Shown here in pieces: positions 18,140 to 27,014 of a stretch of 64,000 nucleotides of DNA. Position 1 is the stretch's first letter. Each line of letters starts with the position of its first letter. Source of the stretch: Vannielia sp964454145 (GTDB lineage Bacteria; Pseudomonadota; Alphaproteobacteria; Rhodobacterales; Rhodobacteraceae); assembly GCA_964454145.1 (NCBI GenBank), contig CAYVQK010000001.1, positions 17,091-81,090 of the forward strand. Reading direction: 5' to 3'. Made by a program: the position numbers and the translations under genes. The notes beneath the pieces were generated by a model, which was not told where the DNA came from, made no database searches, and saw only the letters and a program-made list of their open reading frames with translations.

Positions 18140-18625
18140 TCAGGCCACCGCGCTGAAGCGGAGAAGGAGCGCCTCGGTGACGTCATCGGGGATGGCCCTG
18201 CCGAGATGGGCCGCCAGCGACGCGAGGTTCTGCGCGGCGGCCTCCTGCGGCGTTGCCTTGGTATCCGCGGCAATCTCGGCTGCCTCGAGCACCGCCTGTT
18301 GCGCCTTTTCGGCCGAGAGCTCCACCTTCTTCACCTGCGCCCGAACCGCTTCCTGCGCCTCGGGGTCGGGCCCGAGGGCACGGGCTTTCATCTCGCGCCG
18401 CACCGTGCGCAGGGGCCGCACCACCGCCTCGCGCCAGGGCGCCACGAGTGCGTCGAGTTCAGCCACACCTTCCGGGCCGATCATCTCGCCCCGGCTGGCG
18501 CGCCAGAGCAGCCAGAGCATCACGTTCACATCGCCGCCCGCCTCGTCCTGCAAGGCGAGGCAGGCTGCCTGGGTGGGCGCATCATCGTAGAACCGCAGCG
18601 AGAACGCCCAGAGTCCCTCAGCCAT
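18140..18625 (-). CDS. TIGR02444-like family protein of unknown function
   Basis: A 161-residue cytoplasmic protein beginning MAEGLWAFSLRFYDD, resembling the uncharacterised TIGR02444/DUF2390 family, whose members start with a W-x-F-S-L-x-F-Y motif. The C-terminal half is predicted helical and charged (KKVELSAEKAQQAVLEAAEI). ATG at 18625 overlaps the end of the GntR gene by 8 bases. Convergent with the ThDP gene, 6 bp away. No role in the pathway can be inferred beyond being in the GntR operon. Confidence 0.75.
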   Translation of the reverse strand: MAEGLWAFSLRFYDDAPTQAACLALQDEAGGDVNVMLWLLWRASRGEMIGPEGVAELDALVAPWREAVVRPLRTVRREMKARALGPDPEAQEAVRAQVKKVELSAEKAQQAVLEAAEIAADTKATPQEAAAQNLASLAAHLGRAIPDDVTEALLLRFSAVA

Positions 18626-19304
18626 GCGCTTCCGCCTCGAGCCAGTCGACCGCCGCCGCCGCGACCGCGCGGATGTGGTGCCGCAGGGCGGCCTCGGCGC
18701 CCTCCGCGTCGCGCGCCACCAGCCGCGCCACGATCTCGTCGAGTTCGGAGGCCCGGCGCTCGGCGCGGGCCTGCTGGCCCAGCGAGCGGTAGCGCAGAAA
18801 GCCGATGCGGTTGAAGAGCTGCACGAAGACGCGCGCCATGTCGGGGTTGCCGGCACCCGCGAAGAGCAGCTCGTAGAATTCTGCCTTCACCGCCAGCCGC
18901 TCTTCGAGGTCGCCGCTCTCCAGCGCCTGCCTGAAGCGCGCGGCGAGCGTATCGAGCGCGGCCACCTGCGCCGCGCTGGCCCGGGCGCAGAACAGCCGCG
19001 CGGCGGCGCATTCGAGGATTTCCCGCAGCTCGTAGATCGAGCGCGCGGCCTCCGCCGTCACAACCGCCACGAAGGGGCGGCCGCGCGGGCCGGTGGCCAC
19101 GAGCTGCTCGATCTCGAGTTGCCGCAGCGCCTCGCGCACCGAGGTGCGGCTCACGCCGAGCGCCTCGCAGAGCTCGCGTTCCAGAAGCCGCTCTCCGGGG
19201 GCATAGTGCCCCGCCATGATCGCCCAGCGCAGCCTGGCCAGCACCCGGTCGCGCAGCAGCGCGGCGGGCTGTTCCAGTGTCAGGTCGGTCCTTGCCGTGG
19301 TCAT
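18618..19304 (-). CDS. GntR-family regulator, FadR/FCD subfamily
   Basis: A 228-residue repressor with an N-terminal winged helix (RDRVLARLRWAIMAGHYAPGERLLE, then LGVSRTSVREALRQLE) and an all-helical FCD ligand domain from about residue 90. FCD members usually bind carboxylic acids. It lies 18 bp after the leftward ThDP gene and is presumably co-transcribed with it. The almost perfect palindrome at 21093-21113 in the divergent promoter upstream is its most likely operator, giving self-regulation and control of the aldehyde dehydrogenase. Confidence 0.92.
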   Translation of the reverse strand: MTTARTDLTLEQPAALLRDRVLARLRWAIMAGHYAPGERLLERELCEALGVSRTSVREALRQLEIEQLVATGPRGRPFVAVVTAEAARSIYELREILECAAARLFCARASAAQVAALDTLAARFRQALESGDLEERLAVKAEFYELLFAGAGNPDMARVFVQLFNRIGFLRYRSLGQQARAERRASELDEIVARLVARDAEGAEAALRHHIRAVAAAAVDWLEAEAHG

Positions 19305-19322
19305 TCCGTGCCGCCCGCTGCC

Positions 19323-21068
19323 TCAGTCCAGCGCGGTGATCACCTCGACCACCGCCACCTCCCCATTCTTGACCCGCTCCACCGCCTCCCGCAAGGCGGC
19401 GGCCAGTGTCTCGGCGTCGTCGAGCGGCCCGGTGGCCCAGGCGCCGAAGCCCCGGGCGACGGAAACGAGGTCGGCATCGGGTTCGTGGGTGCGCTGGCCG
19501 ATATGGGCACGCCCCACGTCGCGGCCACGCTGGTGAGCCACCTCGCGCTGGTGCAATTCGTCATTGCCCCAGGAGCGGTTGTTCATGATCACCATGAGGA
19601 GCGGTGCGCCATGGTGGGCCGCGGTCCAGAGCGCGCCCGGCGACATCATGAAGTCGCCGTCGCCGATGATCGCGACCGGCAGCGCGCCGGTGTCCTTGAG
19701 CGCGAGCGCCGCGCCGACCGCCGCACCGGGGCCATAGCCGACCCCGCCGCCGCCATCGCCGCCGAGGTAGTGGCCGCAGCCGGGGAAGTCCCAGTAGCCG
19801 TCGCGCCAGGAGCGGTGGTTGCGCACCACGAGCCGCCAGTCTTCGTCCTTCACCGCCTGGTAGACCTCATGGGTCAGCCGCTCCATCGACACGGGGCTCT
19901 CGCCCCAACGTGCCTTCAGCCTGGCGGCATTGGCCTCCTGCACCGCGGCGTGGCGCTCGGCCAGACGGGCGCGCCGGGCCTCCACCGCAGCGCCGCCGCC
20001 CAGCCGCTCGGCGGCTTCGGCCAGCGCCTCCAGCGCCACCAGCGGCGTGGCGGGAATCTGGCTGTCGAGCGGCGGGGTGGGGCCGCCGAAGCGGCTCCAG
20101 GAGTTTCCGAACCAGTCGTTCAGCGAGACGTCGATCACATGGGCATCCGCCGCGCCGGCGCCGCTGCCCATGATCTGACTCCGCCCGGTGCCGTAGCCCC
20201 GGGTGGCGAGCGTCAGGTCGTGCACGTCGAGCGCGAGGATCACGTCGGCCTCGGCGCGGGCGCGCCTGTCGCCGTTCAGGTTCTGCGGATGCGCGGTGGG
20301 CAGGCAGGCGATGCAGCGGTCGTCGAGATAGGCCGCGCCGGTTGCCTCCACAAGCCGCACCAGCGGCGCGGTCGCCCGCGGGTCGATCCCGAGACGCCCG
20401 CAGACGATGAGCGGCGCCTCGGCCTCCACCAGCCTGCGGGCCGCTTGCTCGATTGCGCCCGGATCGGGATGCACGTCGGGCGGCGGCGCGTAGCGGGGCA
20501 GGGCGGCGCCGGTGTCGCGCCGTCCCTCCAGCGGCTCCTCCTGCAGCCCTGCATCGAGCGACACGTAGACCGGGCCCGGCGGCCCGGTGCGCGCGATCCG
20601 CTCGGCGCGCAGCAGCGAATCCATCGCGCCCGCCAGCGTGGCGGGCTCGTCCGTCCACTTCACGTAGGAGCGCACCAGGTCGCCCTGGGTGTTGGCCGAA
20701 TGCGCCCAGTCGATGAAGCGGCGCTTGTCCGGGTCGGCGGGGCCGGACCCGCCGAGGATCACCAGCGGGGTCTGGTCGCAGAAGGCGTTGAAGACCGACA
20801 TCGAGCCGTTCATCAGCCCCACCAGGTTGTGCAGGATGGCATAGCCCGGCTTTCCCGAGGCCTTGGCATAGCCGTGCGCCATGGCCACGGCACTGGCCTC
20901 ATGGGTGGAGAGCGCCATCTTGGGGTTTTCGTCGCCGAGGTAGTTCACGAGCGAATCGTGCAGTCCGCGAAAGCTGGAACCCGGGTTGATGAACACCCAT
21001 TCCACTCCCCGGTCGCGCAGCGCCTGCGCCATCAGGTCCGATCCCCAGTCCATGGTTGGTTCTGCCAT
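19323..21068 (-). CDS. Thiamine-diphosphate-dependent enzyme (benzoylformate decarboxylase-like)
   Basis: A second ThDP enzyme, 581 residues. The PYR domain has FINPGSSFRGLHDSL and a glutamate in LSTHEASAVAMAHGYA; the PP domain has the GDGDFMMSPG motif followed by VIMNNRSWGNDE. I start it at ATG 21068, 4 bases after GGGGGAGGG; an upstream in-frame GTG would place the ribosome site inside the gene. It is only distantly like the other ThDP protein here. Divergent from an aldehyde dehydrogenase: a 2-oxo acid to aldehyde to acid sequence, as in mandelate catabolism, is a reasonable inference. Confidence 0.88.
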   Translation of the reverse strand: MAEPTMDWGSDLMAQALRDRGVEWVFINPGSSFRGLHDSLVNYLGDENPKMALSTHEASAVAMAHGYAKASGKPGYAILHNLVGLMNGSMSVFNAFCDQTPLVILGGSGPADPDKRRFIDWAHSANTQGDLVRSYVKWTDEPATLAGAMDSLLRAERIARTGPPGPVYVSLDAGLQEEPLEGRRDTGAALPRYAPPPDVHPDPGAIEQAARRLVEAEAPLIVCGRLGIDPRATAPLVRLVEATGAAYLDDRCIACLPTAHPQNLNGDRRARAEADVILALDVHDLTLATRGYGTGRSQIMGSGAGAADAHVIDVSLNDWFGNSWSRFGGPTPPLDSQIPATPLVALEALAEAAERLGGGAAVEARRARLAERHAAVQEANAARLKARWGESPVSMERLTHEVYQAVKDEDWRLVVRNHRSWRDGYWDFPGCGHYLGGDGGGGVGYGPGAAVGAALALKDTGALPVAIIGDGDFMMSPGALWTAAHHGAPLLMVIMNNRSWGNDELHQREVAHQRGRDVGRAHIGQRTHEPDADLVSVARGFGAWATGPLDDAETLAAALREAVERVKNGEVAVVEVITALD

Positions 21069-21092
21069 GTCCCTCCCCCGTTGCACTGTTTC

Positions 21093-21113
21093 GTATTACG
21101 TAATACGTAATAC
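21093..21113. promoter_or_regulatory. 21-bp palindromic operator, probably for the GntR repressor
   Basis: The arm GTATTACGTA is followed by a single central A and then its exact reverse complement TACGTAATAC. It lies between the divergent starts at 21068 and 21153, where it would cover both promoters. It contains overlapping copies of ATTACGTAAT-like sequence. FadR-type regulators bind short AT-rich palindromes, so the GntR protein encoded two genes to the left is the obvious candidate. Confidence 0.75.
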
Positions 21114-21152
21114 AGGAAACGCTGCGAACGCAATCCCGAGGGAGGACATGAC

Positions 21153-22580
21153 ATGAACCATCTTGGCGATGCCTATATCGACGGAGCATGGCGACCGGCG
21201 CGCGGCCCGGCGCTGGAGGTTGTCGATCCGGCCACCGAACGGGCCTCCGCCACCATCACCTGTGCCTCGGAAGCGGATGTGGAGCAGGCCGTGCAGGCGG
21301 CGCGGCGGTCCTTTGCGGCCTGGTCCGCCACCCCGCCCGCCGAGCGGGCCGACGCGCTCGACAGGATCGTGGCCGAGTATGACCGCCGCACCGAGGAGCT
21401 TATCGAGGCGATCACCGCCGAGATGGGCTCGCCACTGTCGTTCTCACGCAACGTGCAGGTGGTGATGCCGCGTGAGCGCTTCGTGACTGCCGCGCGGATT
21501 ATCCGCGATTACGCCTTCGAGGAGCGTGTCGGGACCTCGCTCGTGGTCCGCGAGCCCGTCGGTGTCTGCGCTTTCATCACGCCGTGGAACTGGCCGATCA
21601 ACCAGGCCGCCTCGAAGATCGCCTATGGGCTGGCCGCCGGCTGCACGATGGTGTGGAAGCCCTCCGAAGTCTCGCCGCTCTCGGCCATCCTGCTGTCGGA
21701 GATTGTCGCCGCCGCGGGCCTGCCTGACGGGGTTTTCAACATGGTGCAGGGCGAGGGGCCCAGCGTGGGCGCGCAGCTCTCGACCCATCCCCAGGTCGAC
21801 ATGGTCAGCTTCACCGGCTCCACGCGCGGCGGCGTGGCGGTGGCCAAGGCCGCTGCCGACAGCGTGAAGCGCGTGCACCAGGAGCTGGGCGGCAAGTCGG
21901 CCAACCTGATCCTGCCCTCTGCGGACTTCGAGGCAGCGGTGGCCGCGGGGACCAAGCTCTGCTTCCGCAATTCCGGCCAGTCCTGCCAGGCACCCACGCG
22001 GATGCTGGTGCAGCGCGACCGGATGGAGGAGGCCGCAGGGATCTCGAAGAAGGCCGCCGGGGAAATGAAGACCGGCGATCCGCGCCAGCAGGGCACCGAC
22101 CTCGGCCCGCTGGTGAACGCGACCCAGTGGAACCGGGTGCAGAGCCTGATCCAGTCGGGCATCGACGCCGGCGCCCGGGTGGTGACCGGCGGCACCGGCA
22201 AGCCCGAGGGGCTGGAAACGGGCTACTACGTGCGCCCGACGGTCTTTGCGGATGTGACGAACGACATGGAGATCGCCCGCGAGGAAATCTTCGGGCCGGT
22301 CCTCTGCCTCATCGCCTATGACGACATCGACGATGCCATCGCCATCGCCAATGACACCGACTACGGCCTCGCCACCTATATTTCGGCCACCGACCGCGAC
22401 GAGCTGCTCCACGCGGCCCGCGGCATCCGGGTGGGGCGCGCCTATCTCAACTACGCGCCCGCGAAAGGCGATGTGCCGTTTGGCGGCTTCCGCCGGTCGG
22501 GCAACGGGCGCGAGCAGGGGGTGCACGGGCTGGAGGATTTCACCGAGCTGAAGGCCGTGCTCGGCTACGCGGCCGGGTGA
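21153..22580 (+). CDS. NAD(P)-dependent aldehyde dehydrogenase
   Basis: A 475-residue aldehyde dehydrogenase. Catalytic C278 lies in FRNSGQSCQAP and the general base E244 in HQELGGKSAN; the NAD-binding FTGSTRGG and the WNWPINQ segments are present. RBS GAGGGAGGA before ATG 21153. The C-terminus has the EQGVHGLEDFTELKAV region of the betaine/vanillin-type dehydrogenases. Divergent from the ThDP gene over the palindrome, so probably de-repressed together with it; it would oxidise the aldehyde released by that decarboxylase. Confidence 0.93.
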   Translation: MNHLGDAYIDGAWRPARGPALEVVDPATERASATITCASEADVEQAVQAARRSFAAWSATPPAERADALDRIVAEYDRRTEELIEAITAEMGSPLSFSRNVQVVMPRERFVTAARIIRDYAFEERVGTSLVVREPVGVCAFITPWNWPINQAASKIAYGLAAGCTMVWKPSEVSPLSAILLSEIVAAAGLPDGVFNMVQGEGPSVGAQLSTHPQVDMVSFTGSTRGGVAVAKAAADSVKRVHQELGGKSANLILPSADFEAAVAAGTKLCFRNSGQSCQAPTRMLVQRDRMEEAAGISKKAAGEMKTGDPRQQGTDLGPLVNATQWNRVQSLIQSGIDAGARVVTGGTGKPEGLETGYYVRPTVFADVTNDMEIAREEIFGPVLCLIAYDDIDDAIAIANDTDYGLATYISATDRDELLHAARGIRVGRAYLNYAPAKGDVPFGGFRRSGNGREQGVHGLEDFTELKAVLGYAAG

Positions 22581-22593
22581 GCAGGCCCGCCGC

Positions 22594-23388
22594 GTGAGCC
22601 TCTTCGGGCTGGACCTCTTCGCCGGCATCGCCCTCTGGCAGCTCGCCCTGCTTGCGGTTGTCTATGCCGGCGCCTTCTTCGTGAAGGGGGTGTTCGGCTA
22701 TGGCTCGGTGCCCATCCTCATCGTCGCCGGCTCCGCGCTGGTGGAGCCGCACCACGCCGTGGTGCTCGCCGCGGTGACCAACCTCTTCACGCATGCGCAA
22801 TATATCGGCGACGGCTGGCGGCACGGGCGGCGCGGGCTGGTGGCGCGGGCGGCGATCTTCCTGCTGCCGGCCATCGCGGCGGGCGTCTGGGTGTTCTCGC
22901 GGCTCGAGGGCACCTCGCTCAGCATTCTCGCGGGGGCCATCATCCTGCTCTCCGTGCTGGCCGACGCCCGCGGCTGGATGAAGCCGCTCGAGCCCTGGGT
23001 TAGGGCCAATCCGCGCCTCTGCGCCCCGCTCTTCGGCACCACGGCGGGGCTGATCGCGGGCATCATCGGGGCAGGCTCCATCGCCTTCATCTCGCTCTAT
23101 GTCAGGATCTACGAACACAGCCGACAGGGGTTTCGCGCCACCATCATCCTCGTCACCACCGTCATCCTCTTCTGGCGGACATCCGTGCTCACCTTTGCGG
23201 GCGAGATCACCTGGACGGTGGCCGGAGAGGCGCTGTGCCTGATGCCGGGTGCGCTGCTCGCGGGGTGGCTGGGTGCGCGCTTTTCCAAGCGGCTCGGTGA
23301 TGCCGCCTTTCTGCGGGCCTACCGCGGCGTGCTGATCCTCGGCGCGGCGCTGATGGTGTTGCGGGGCGTGCTGGCCGGTGCCGGCTAG
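22594..23388 (+). CDS. TauE/SafE family membrane protein
   Basis: A 264-residue TauE/SafE (DUF81) permease with about eight membrane helices. The N-terminal copy begins LLAVVYAGAFFVKGVFGYGSVPILIV and the second has FGTTAGLIAGIIGAGSIAF. GTG start at 22594, 13 bp after the aldehyde dehydrogenase, so probably in its operon. Family members export sulfite, sulfoacetate or other small organic anions. Here it may export a toxic or sulfonated intermediate, but the substrate is unknown. Confidence 0.85.
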   Translation: MSLFGLDLFAGIALWQLALLAVVYAGAFFVKGVFGYGSVPILIVAGSALVEPHHAVVLAAVTNLFTHAQYIGDGWRHGRRGLVARAAIFLLPAIAAGVWVFSRLEGTSLSILAGAIILLSVLADARGWMKPLEPWVRANPRLCAPLFGTTAGLIAGIIGAGSIAFISLYVRIYEHSRQGFRATIILVTTVILFWRTSVLTFAGEITWTVAGEALCLMPGALLAGWLGARFSKRLGDAAFLRAYRGVLILGAALMVLRGVLAGAG

Positions 23389-24131
23389 CCACCCTGCACC
23401 GCCCGCCAGAGCAACGCCAGCGCGGTCCACGCCAGAACGCCCAGCACCAGCCGGTCGAACAGCTTCTGCGGCACGCGCCGGGCCAGGCGGTTGCCGGCCC
23501 ATAGCCCCAGCGCGACCGCCGGCAGCCCGAGGACACCGGCGGTCAGCACCCCCTCGCCGAGCAGGCCGCGCAGCCCGAGGACCGGCACCTGGACCGCGGT
23601 GAAGGTGAAGAACATTGCCCCCGTGGCGAAGATGAACTCGGGCCGCGTGGGGCGTTGCGCGTGGAAGAAGGTGATCCCTATCGGGCCCGATATGCCGGTG
23701 AGCCCGTGCAGAAGCCCCGCCGCGAGACCCAGGGGCGCGGCACTGCGGCGAGCAGCGCTTGGGCCAAGGCGGATCTCCGGTGCCGAGAGCCGCAGCGCGA
23801 TGTAGAGCGCCAGCAGGGCGGCCAGCCCGCCCTCCAGCAGCGCCTCGGGCACGGCGACCAGCATCCAGGTGCCTGCCGCGGTGCCAACGGCGCCTGCCGC
23901 GATGAAGGCCCAGACAACCCGCGCATCCTGCACAGCGTGCCGGAACTGCCAGAGCTGCACGAGGTTGGCCGCTGCCACCGGCAGGGCCACGATTGCCAGC
24001 GCCTTCGGCAGACCCACGAGCAGGGCGAGGCCGGGAATGGCGATCATCGGCAGACCGATCCCGAGGATTCCCTTCACCGCCGCGCCCATCGCCAGCAGCA
24101 CGAAGGCCGCGAGTGCAACCTCTACGGTCAT
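23385..24131 (-). CDS. TauE/SafE family membrane protein
   Basis: A 248-residue TauE/SafE permease, begun MTVEVALAAFVLLAMGAAVKGILGIGLPMIAI, with GLLHGLTGISGPIGITFFHA in the second half. It overlaps the 3' end of the preceding permease by 4 bases on the opposite strand (convergent). The two differ widely in sequence, so this is not a recent duplication. Its promoter must lie in 24132-24300, which it shares divergently with the ABC system. Confidence 0.85.
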   Translation of the reverse strand: MTVEVALAAFVLLAMGAAVKGILGIGLPMIAIPGLALLVGLPKALAIVALPVAAANLVQLWQFRHAVQDARVVWAFIAAGAVGTAAGTWMLVAVPEALLEGGLAALLALYIALRLSAPEIRLGPSAARRSAAPLGLAAGLLHGLTGISGPIGITFFHAQRPTRPEFIFATGAMFFTFTAVQVPVLGLRGLLGEGVLTAGVLGLPAVALGLWAGNRLARRVPQKLFDRLVLGVLAWTALALLWRAVQGG

Positions 24132-24308
24132 TTTTCAGGTGCCAGAGCTATGACAATGTTCACGGATTTGCGGCGCAATGCGGCGGATGCGAAGGAGTCG
24201 CGCGCGAATTTCAACAGGTTTTCGGCGGCCCTCTCAAATTGACCTTCGCAGTTGCAGTATAATTGTATCATTATGCTCAGAAATCCTCCGGAATGAACTA
24301 TAGATAAT

Positions 24309-24336
24309 TTGACAATCGGCGCAATCGAACTGTAAC
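24309..24336 (+). promoter_or_regulatory. Sigma70-like promoter of the SsuA-type ABC operon
   Basis: TTGACA at 24309-24314 and TGTAAC at 24331-24336, 16 bp apart, about 60 bp before the binding-protein start. The -35 is perfect; the -10 matches 4 of 6. The surrounding 265-bp region is AT-rich relative to the flanks and includes another TATAAT at 24258-24263 with no well-spaced -35. Confidence 0.55.
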
Positions 24337-24395
24337 GTTTCGGTGCAATCGCGCCCATCCACTCCATGAAGCGGTGCGACAAAGGGAGGATTCAC

Positions 24396-25379
24396 ATGAC
24401 CAAAATTCACAAGCTGATGTCCGCGACCGCGCTCGCCGCAAGCCTTGCCGTCGCCGGCCCCGCCGCCGCACAGGATGCGCTGACCGAGGTGTCCATCGTG
24501 GTCTTCGGGCCGCCCTCGCTCGGGGCCTTCCTGCCGCCGATCATCGAGGCGCAGGGGTTCGACGAGGCCCACGGGCTCGACATCACCTTCGAGGAGCGCA
24601 CCCCCGATGCCTACGCCGCCCAGTTCAACTCGGGCGAGTTCAAGGTGGGCGGTTCTGCGGCGCTGCTCACCGTCGGGCTCGCCGAGGCCCGCGGGGTCGA
24701 GGCGACCTATCTCTTCAACCTGTTCGACTATTGGGGCGCCGTGGTGACCACCCGCGACGACGTGCAGTCACTTTCCGACCTGACCGGGAAGGATCTTGCC
24801 GCCGCCACCGGCACGACCAACTACCAGATGTTCCGCTGGCTCGCAGGGCAGCAGGGGGTCGATCTGTCGGGCGTCACCGCAGTCAACACCGCCCCCCCGG
24901 GCCTGGTGGGCTATGCGATGGCAGACCGCGCCGCCGCGGTGCAGCTCTGGGAGCCGGCCTTCACCTCGCTCTCGGCGCAGAACGAGGCCATCCGCTCGAT
25001 CGACCTCAACATCAAGGGCGCATGGGAGGCCTTTGCGGGCTCCGAGCACATCCCCTATCTCGGCGTCGCCGCGCACCGGGACTGGGTCGCCGAGAACCCC
25101 GAGGCCGTCGAGGCGCTGTATGCCGCCTATTCCGACGCCGCGACCTTCGTGATGGAGAACCCGGAAGAGGCGGCGGCGATCATCGCGGGTGACGGCACCG
25201 AAGATGTGCGGACCAACTACACCACGCTGATCAAGGAAAACGATCGCCTCGGCCTCAACGTGGCATGGGCCGCCGACATGGCCGACGAGATCCGCAGCGT
25301 CTACGCCGTGGGCACCGAGATCGAGTACCTGCCGCAGATGCCCACCGATGCCACCATTCACGGGGCTGCCGGGCAATGA
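24396..25379 (+). CDS. ABC transporter substrate-binding protein (SsuA/NMT1-like)
   Basis: A 327-residue periplasmic protein. The signal peptide runs MTKIHKLMSATALAASLAVA... to a PAAAQD cleavage site; the mature part is a NMT1/THI5-like fold (EVSIVVFGPPSLGAFLPPII, FEERTPDAYAAQFNSGEFKVG). I start at ATG 24396 with AAGGGAGGA upstream; the frame is open 10 codons further, but the extra residues are charged and precede the signal. Relatives bind sulfonates, pyrimidines, nitrate or taurine. The TauE/SafE neighbours make a sulfonate possible, but nothing in the sequence proves it. Confidence 0.9.
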   Translation: MTKIHKLMSATALAASLAVAGPAAAQDALTEVSIVVFGPPSLGAFLPPIIEAQGFDEAHGLDITFEERTPDAYAAQFNSGEFKVGGSAALLTVGLAEARGVEATYLFNLFDYWGAVVTTRDDVQSLSDLTGKDLAAATGTTNYQMFRWLAGQQGVDLSGVTAVNTAPPGLVGYAMADRAAAVQLWEPAFTSLSAQNEAIRSIDLNIKGAWEAFAGSEHIPYLGVAAHRDWVAENPEAVEALYAAYSDAATFVMENPEEAAAIIAGDGTEDVRTNYTTLIKENDRLGLNVAWAADMADEIRSVYAVGTEIEYLPQMPTDATIHGAAGQ

Positions 25380-26182
25380 GCGACATATCGTCCGGACGGG
25401 GCGCCCTGTCCGATCCGATGACCGAAACCCTGCGGCGGGCCTTCTGGCTCGCCGCACCCTTCGTGCTGATCGCGGCGGCCTGGCAGTTTGCCTCGCTGTT
25501 CTTCCCGCCCTTCCTCTTTCCCTCTCTCGTCGATGTCTTCGCCCGGGTCTGGGAGATCCTCACCACCTGGTCGCAGTTCTCCTCGGTACTCGCCACCGCG
25601 ATGCGCATTCTCGGCGGTCTCGCCGGTGCCTTCGTGCTGGGCACGGTGCTGGGCGTGGCGATCGCCAATTCGCGCGCGGCGGACCGGCTGCTGACGCCGA
25701 CGCTGACCTTCTTCCAGGGTATCCCGGCGCTCTCCTGGGTGGTGTTCGCGATCATATGGTTCCACGGCATCGAGTTCCGCATCCTCTTCATCATGGTCAT
25801 GACGACCCTGCCCGCCTTCACCTTCCAGGTCGTCGGCGCCCTGCGGGGGATGGACAAGGACCTGCTCGAGATGGTCATGAGCTTCCGGCCCTCGCGCTGG
25901 AAGTTCTTCACCGCCATGGTCTTTCCGGCCGTGCTCCCCGAGGTGATCACCGCCTGGAAGGTGAACCTCGGCAATGCCTCCCGCGTCGTGGTGGTGGCAG
26001 AGCTCGTGGGCTCCTCCGGCGGGGTCGGCTACCAGCTTCTCCAGCAGCAGCAACTCTTCGACATGGCCGGTGCCCTTGCCTGGACATTGCAGCTCGTCTT
26101 CTTCGTGCTGCTGTTCCAGTGGGTTCTGTCGCAACTCGAGCGCATGGCCTTCCGCTATCGCGCCAAATCCGAACGCAGCTGA
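25376..26182 (+). CDS. ABC transporter permease (SsuC/TauC type)
   Basis: A 268-residue permease with about six membrane helices and the BPD_transp_1 EAA loop around ALRGMDKDLLEMVMSFRPSRWKFF. ATG at 25376 overlaps the binding-protein stop by 4 bases. Together with the adjacent ATPase it forms a Type I ABC importer; two copies would make the channel. The YIPGIPALSWVVF-like segment (FFQGIPALSWVVFAIIWF) matches SsuC/ThiX relatives. Confidence 0.92.
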   Translation: MSDISSGRGALSDPMTETLRRAFWLAAPFVLIAAAWQFASLFFPPFLFPSLVDVFARVWEILTTWSQFSSVLATAMRILGGLAGAFVLGTVLGVAIANSRAADRLLTPTLTFFQGIPALSWVVFAIIWFHGIEFRILFIMVMTTLPAFTFQVVGALRGMDKDLLEMVMSFRPSRWKFFTAMVFPAVLPEVITAWKVNLGNASRVVVVAELVGSSGGVGYQLLQQQQLFDMAGALAWTLQLVFFVLLFQWVLSQLERMAFRYRAKSERS

Positions 26183-26193
26183 GGAGGTGTGCA

Positions 26194-26991
26194 ATGATTT
26201 CCCGAAAGGCAGATACCATGCCCCTCTCCGATGACCTCCGCTATCGCGCGCCAGAGGGCGCCGAGGTCGAGATCGCCTTCCGAAACGTGACCAAGCGCTT
26301 CGGCGACCTCGTGGCGGTCGATGACCTTTCGCTCGACATTCACCGCGGCGAGCTGGTCGCGCTCCTAGGCAAGACGGGCTGTGGCAAGTCCACCATGTTC
26401 AACATGATCTCCGGCCTCATGAAGCCCACCTCGGGCGAGGTCGAGGTGATGGGGCTCTCGCCGTTCCGGGAGTTCGACAAGTTCCGCGGCAAGATGGCCA
26501 TCGTGTTCCAGACCGACCGGCTGCTTCCCTGGCGCACTGCGGTGAAGAACGTCGAGTTCGGGCTCGAAACCCTGGGCCTGCCGCAGAAGGAGCGCACCGA
26601 GCGGGCGATGCATTGGCTCAGCGCGCTGGGGCTGAAGGGGCACGAGAACGACTACCCCCACGCCCTCTCGGGCGGCATGCGGCAGCGCGTGTCGATCAGC
26701 CGGGCCTTCGCCACCGATGCGCCGCTGCTGCTCTGCGACGAGCCCTTCTCGGCGCTCGACGAGATCACCTCGAAACGGCTGCGCACCGAGTTCGCGCGGC
26801 TGGTGCGCGAGAACGGCAAGACGGCGGTCTTCATCACCCATTCCATCGACGAGGCTTTCGACATCGGCGACAGGATCGTGGTGCTGAAGCGACCTGCGGA
26901 GATCGCGCATGATCTGCATATGTCCGACCGGGTGAGCAGTGCCGAACGCGAGCTCATCCGCAAGACCATCCACGAGTCGCTGGCAGCCTGA
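26194..26991 (+). CDS. ABC transporter ATP-binding protein (SsuB/TauB type)
   Basis: A 265-residue nucleotide-binding subunit: Walker A GKTGCGKST, Q-loop FQTDRLLPWRT, signature LSGGMRQR, Walker B LLLCDEP and the switch histidine in ITHSIDEA. ATG at 26194 follows GAGGAGG. The longer open frame upstream overlaps the permease gene and is not coding. The last gene of the three-gene importer; a hairpin follows immediately. Confidence 0.93.
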   Translation: MISRKADTMPLSDDLRYRAPEGAEVEIAFRNVTKRFGDLVAVDDLSLDIHRGELVALLGKTGCGKSTMFNMISGLMKPTSGEVEVMGLSPFREFDKFRGKMAIVFQTDRLLPWRTAVKNVEFGLETLGLPQKERTERAMHWLSALGLKGHENDYPHALSGGMRQRVSISRAFATDAPLLLCDEPFSALDEITSKRLRTEFARLVRENGKTAVFITHSIDEAFDIGDRIVVLKRPAEIAHDLHMSDRVSSAERELIRKTIHESLAA

Positions 26992-27014
26992 GGGCTGCCG
27001 CACATTGCAGCCCT
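26991..27014 (+). terminator. Hairpin after the ABC ATPase gene
   Basis: AGGGCTGC (26991-26998) and its exact reverse complement GCAGCCCT (27007-27014) form an 8-bp stem with an 8-base loop starting in the stop codon. No T run follows. A likely end of the three-gene ABC operon. Confidence 0.55.

Noticed and set aside
18624..21110. 828-codon frame on the plus strand
   Set aside because: Antisense to the GntR and ThDP genes; proline/arginine/histidine-rich composition typical of a shadow frame.
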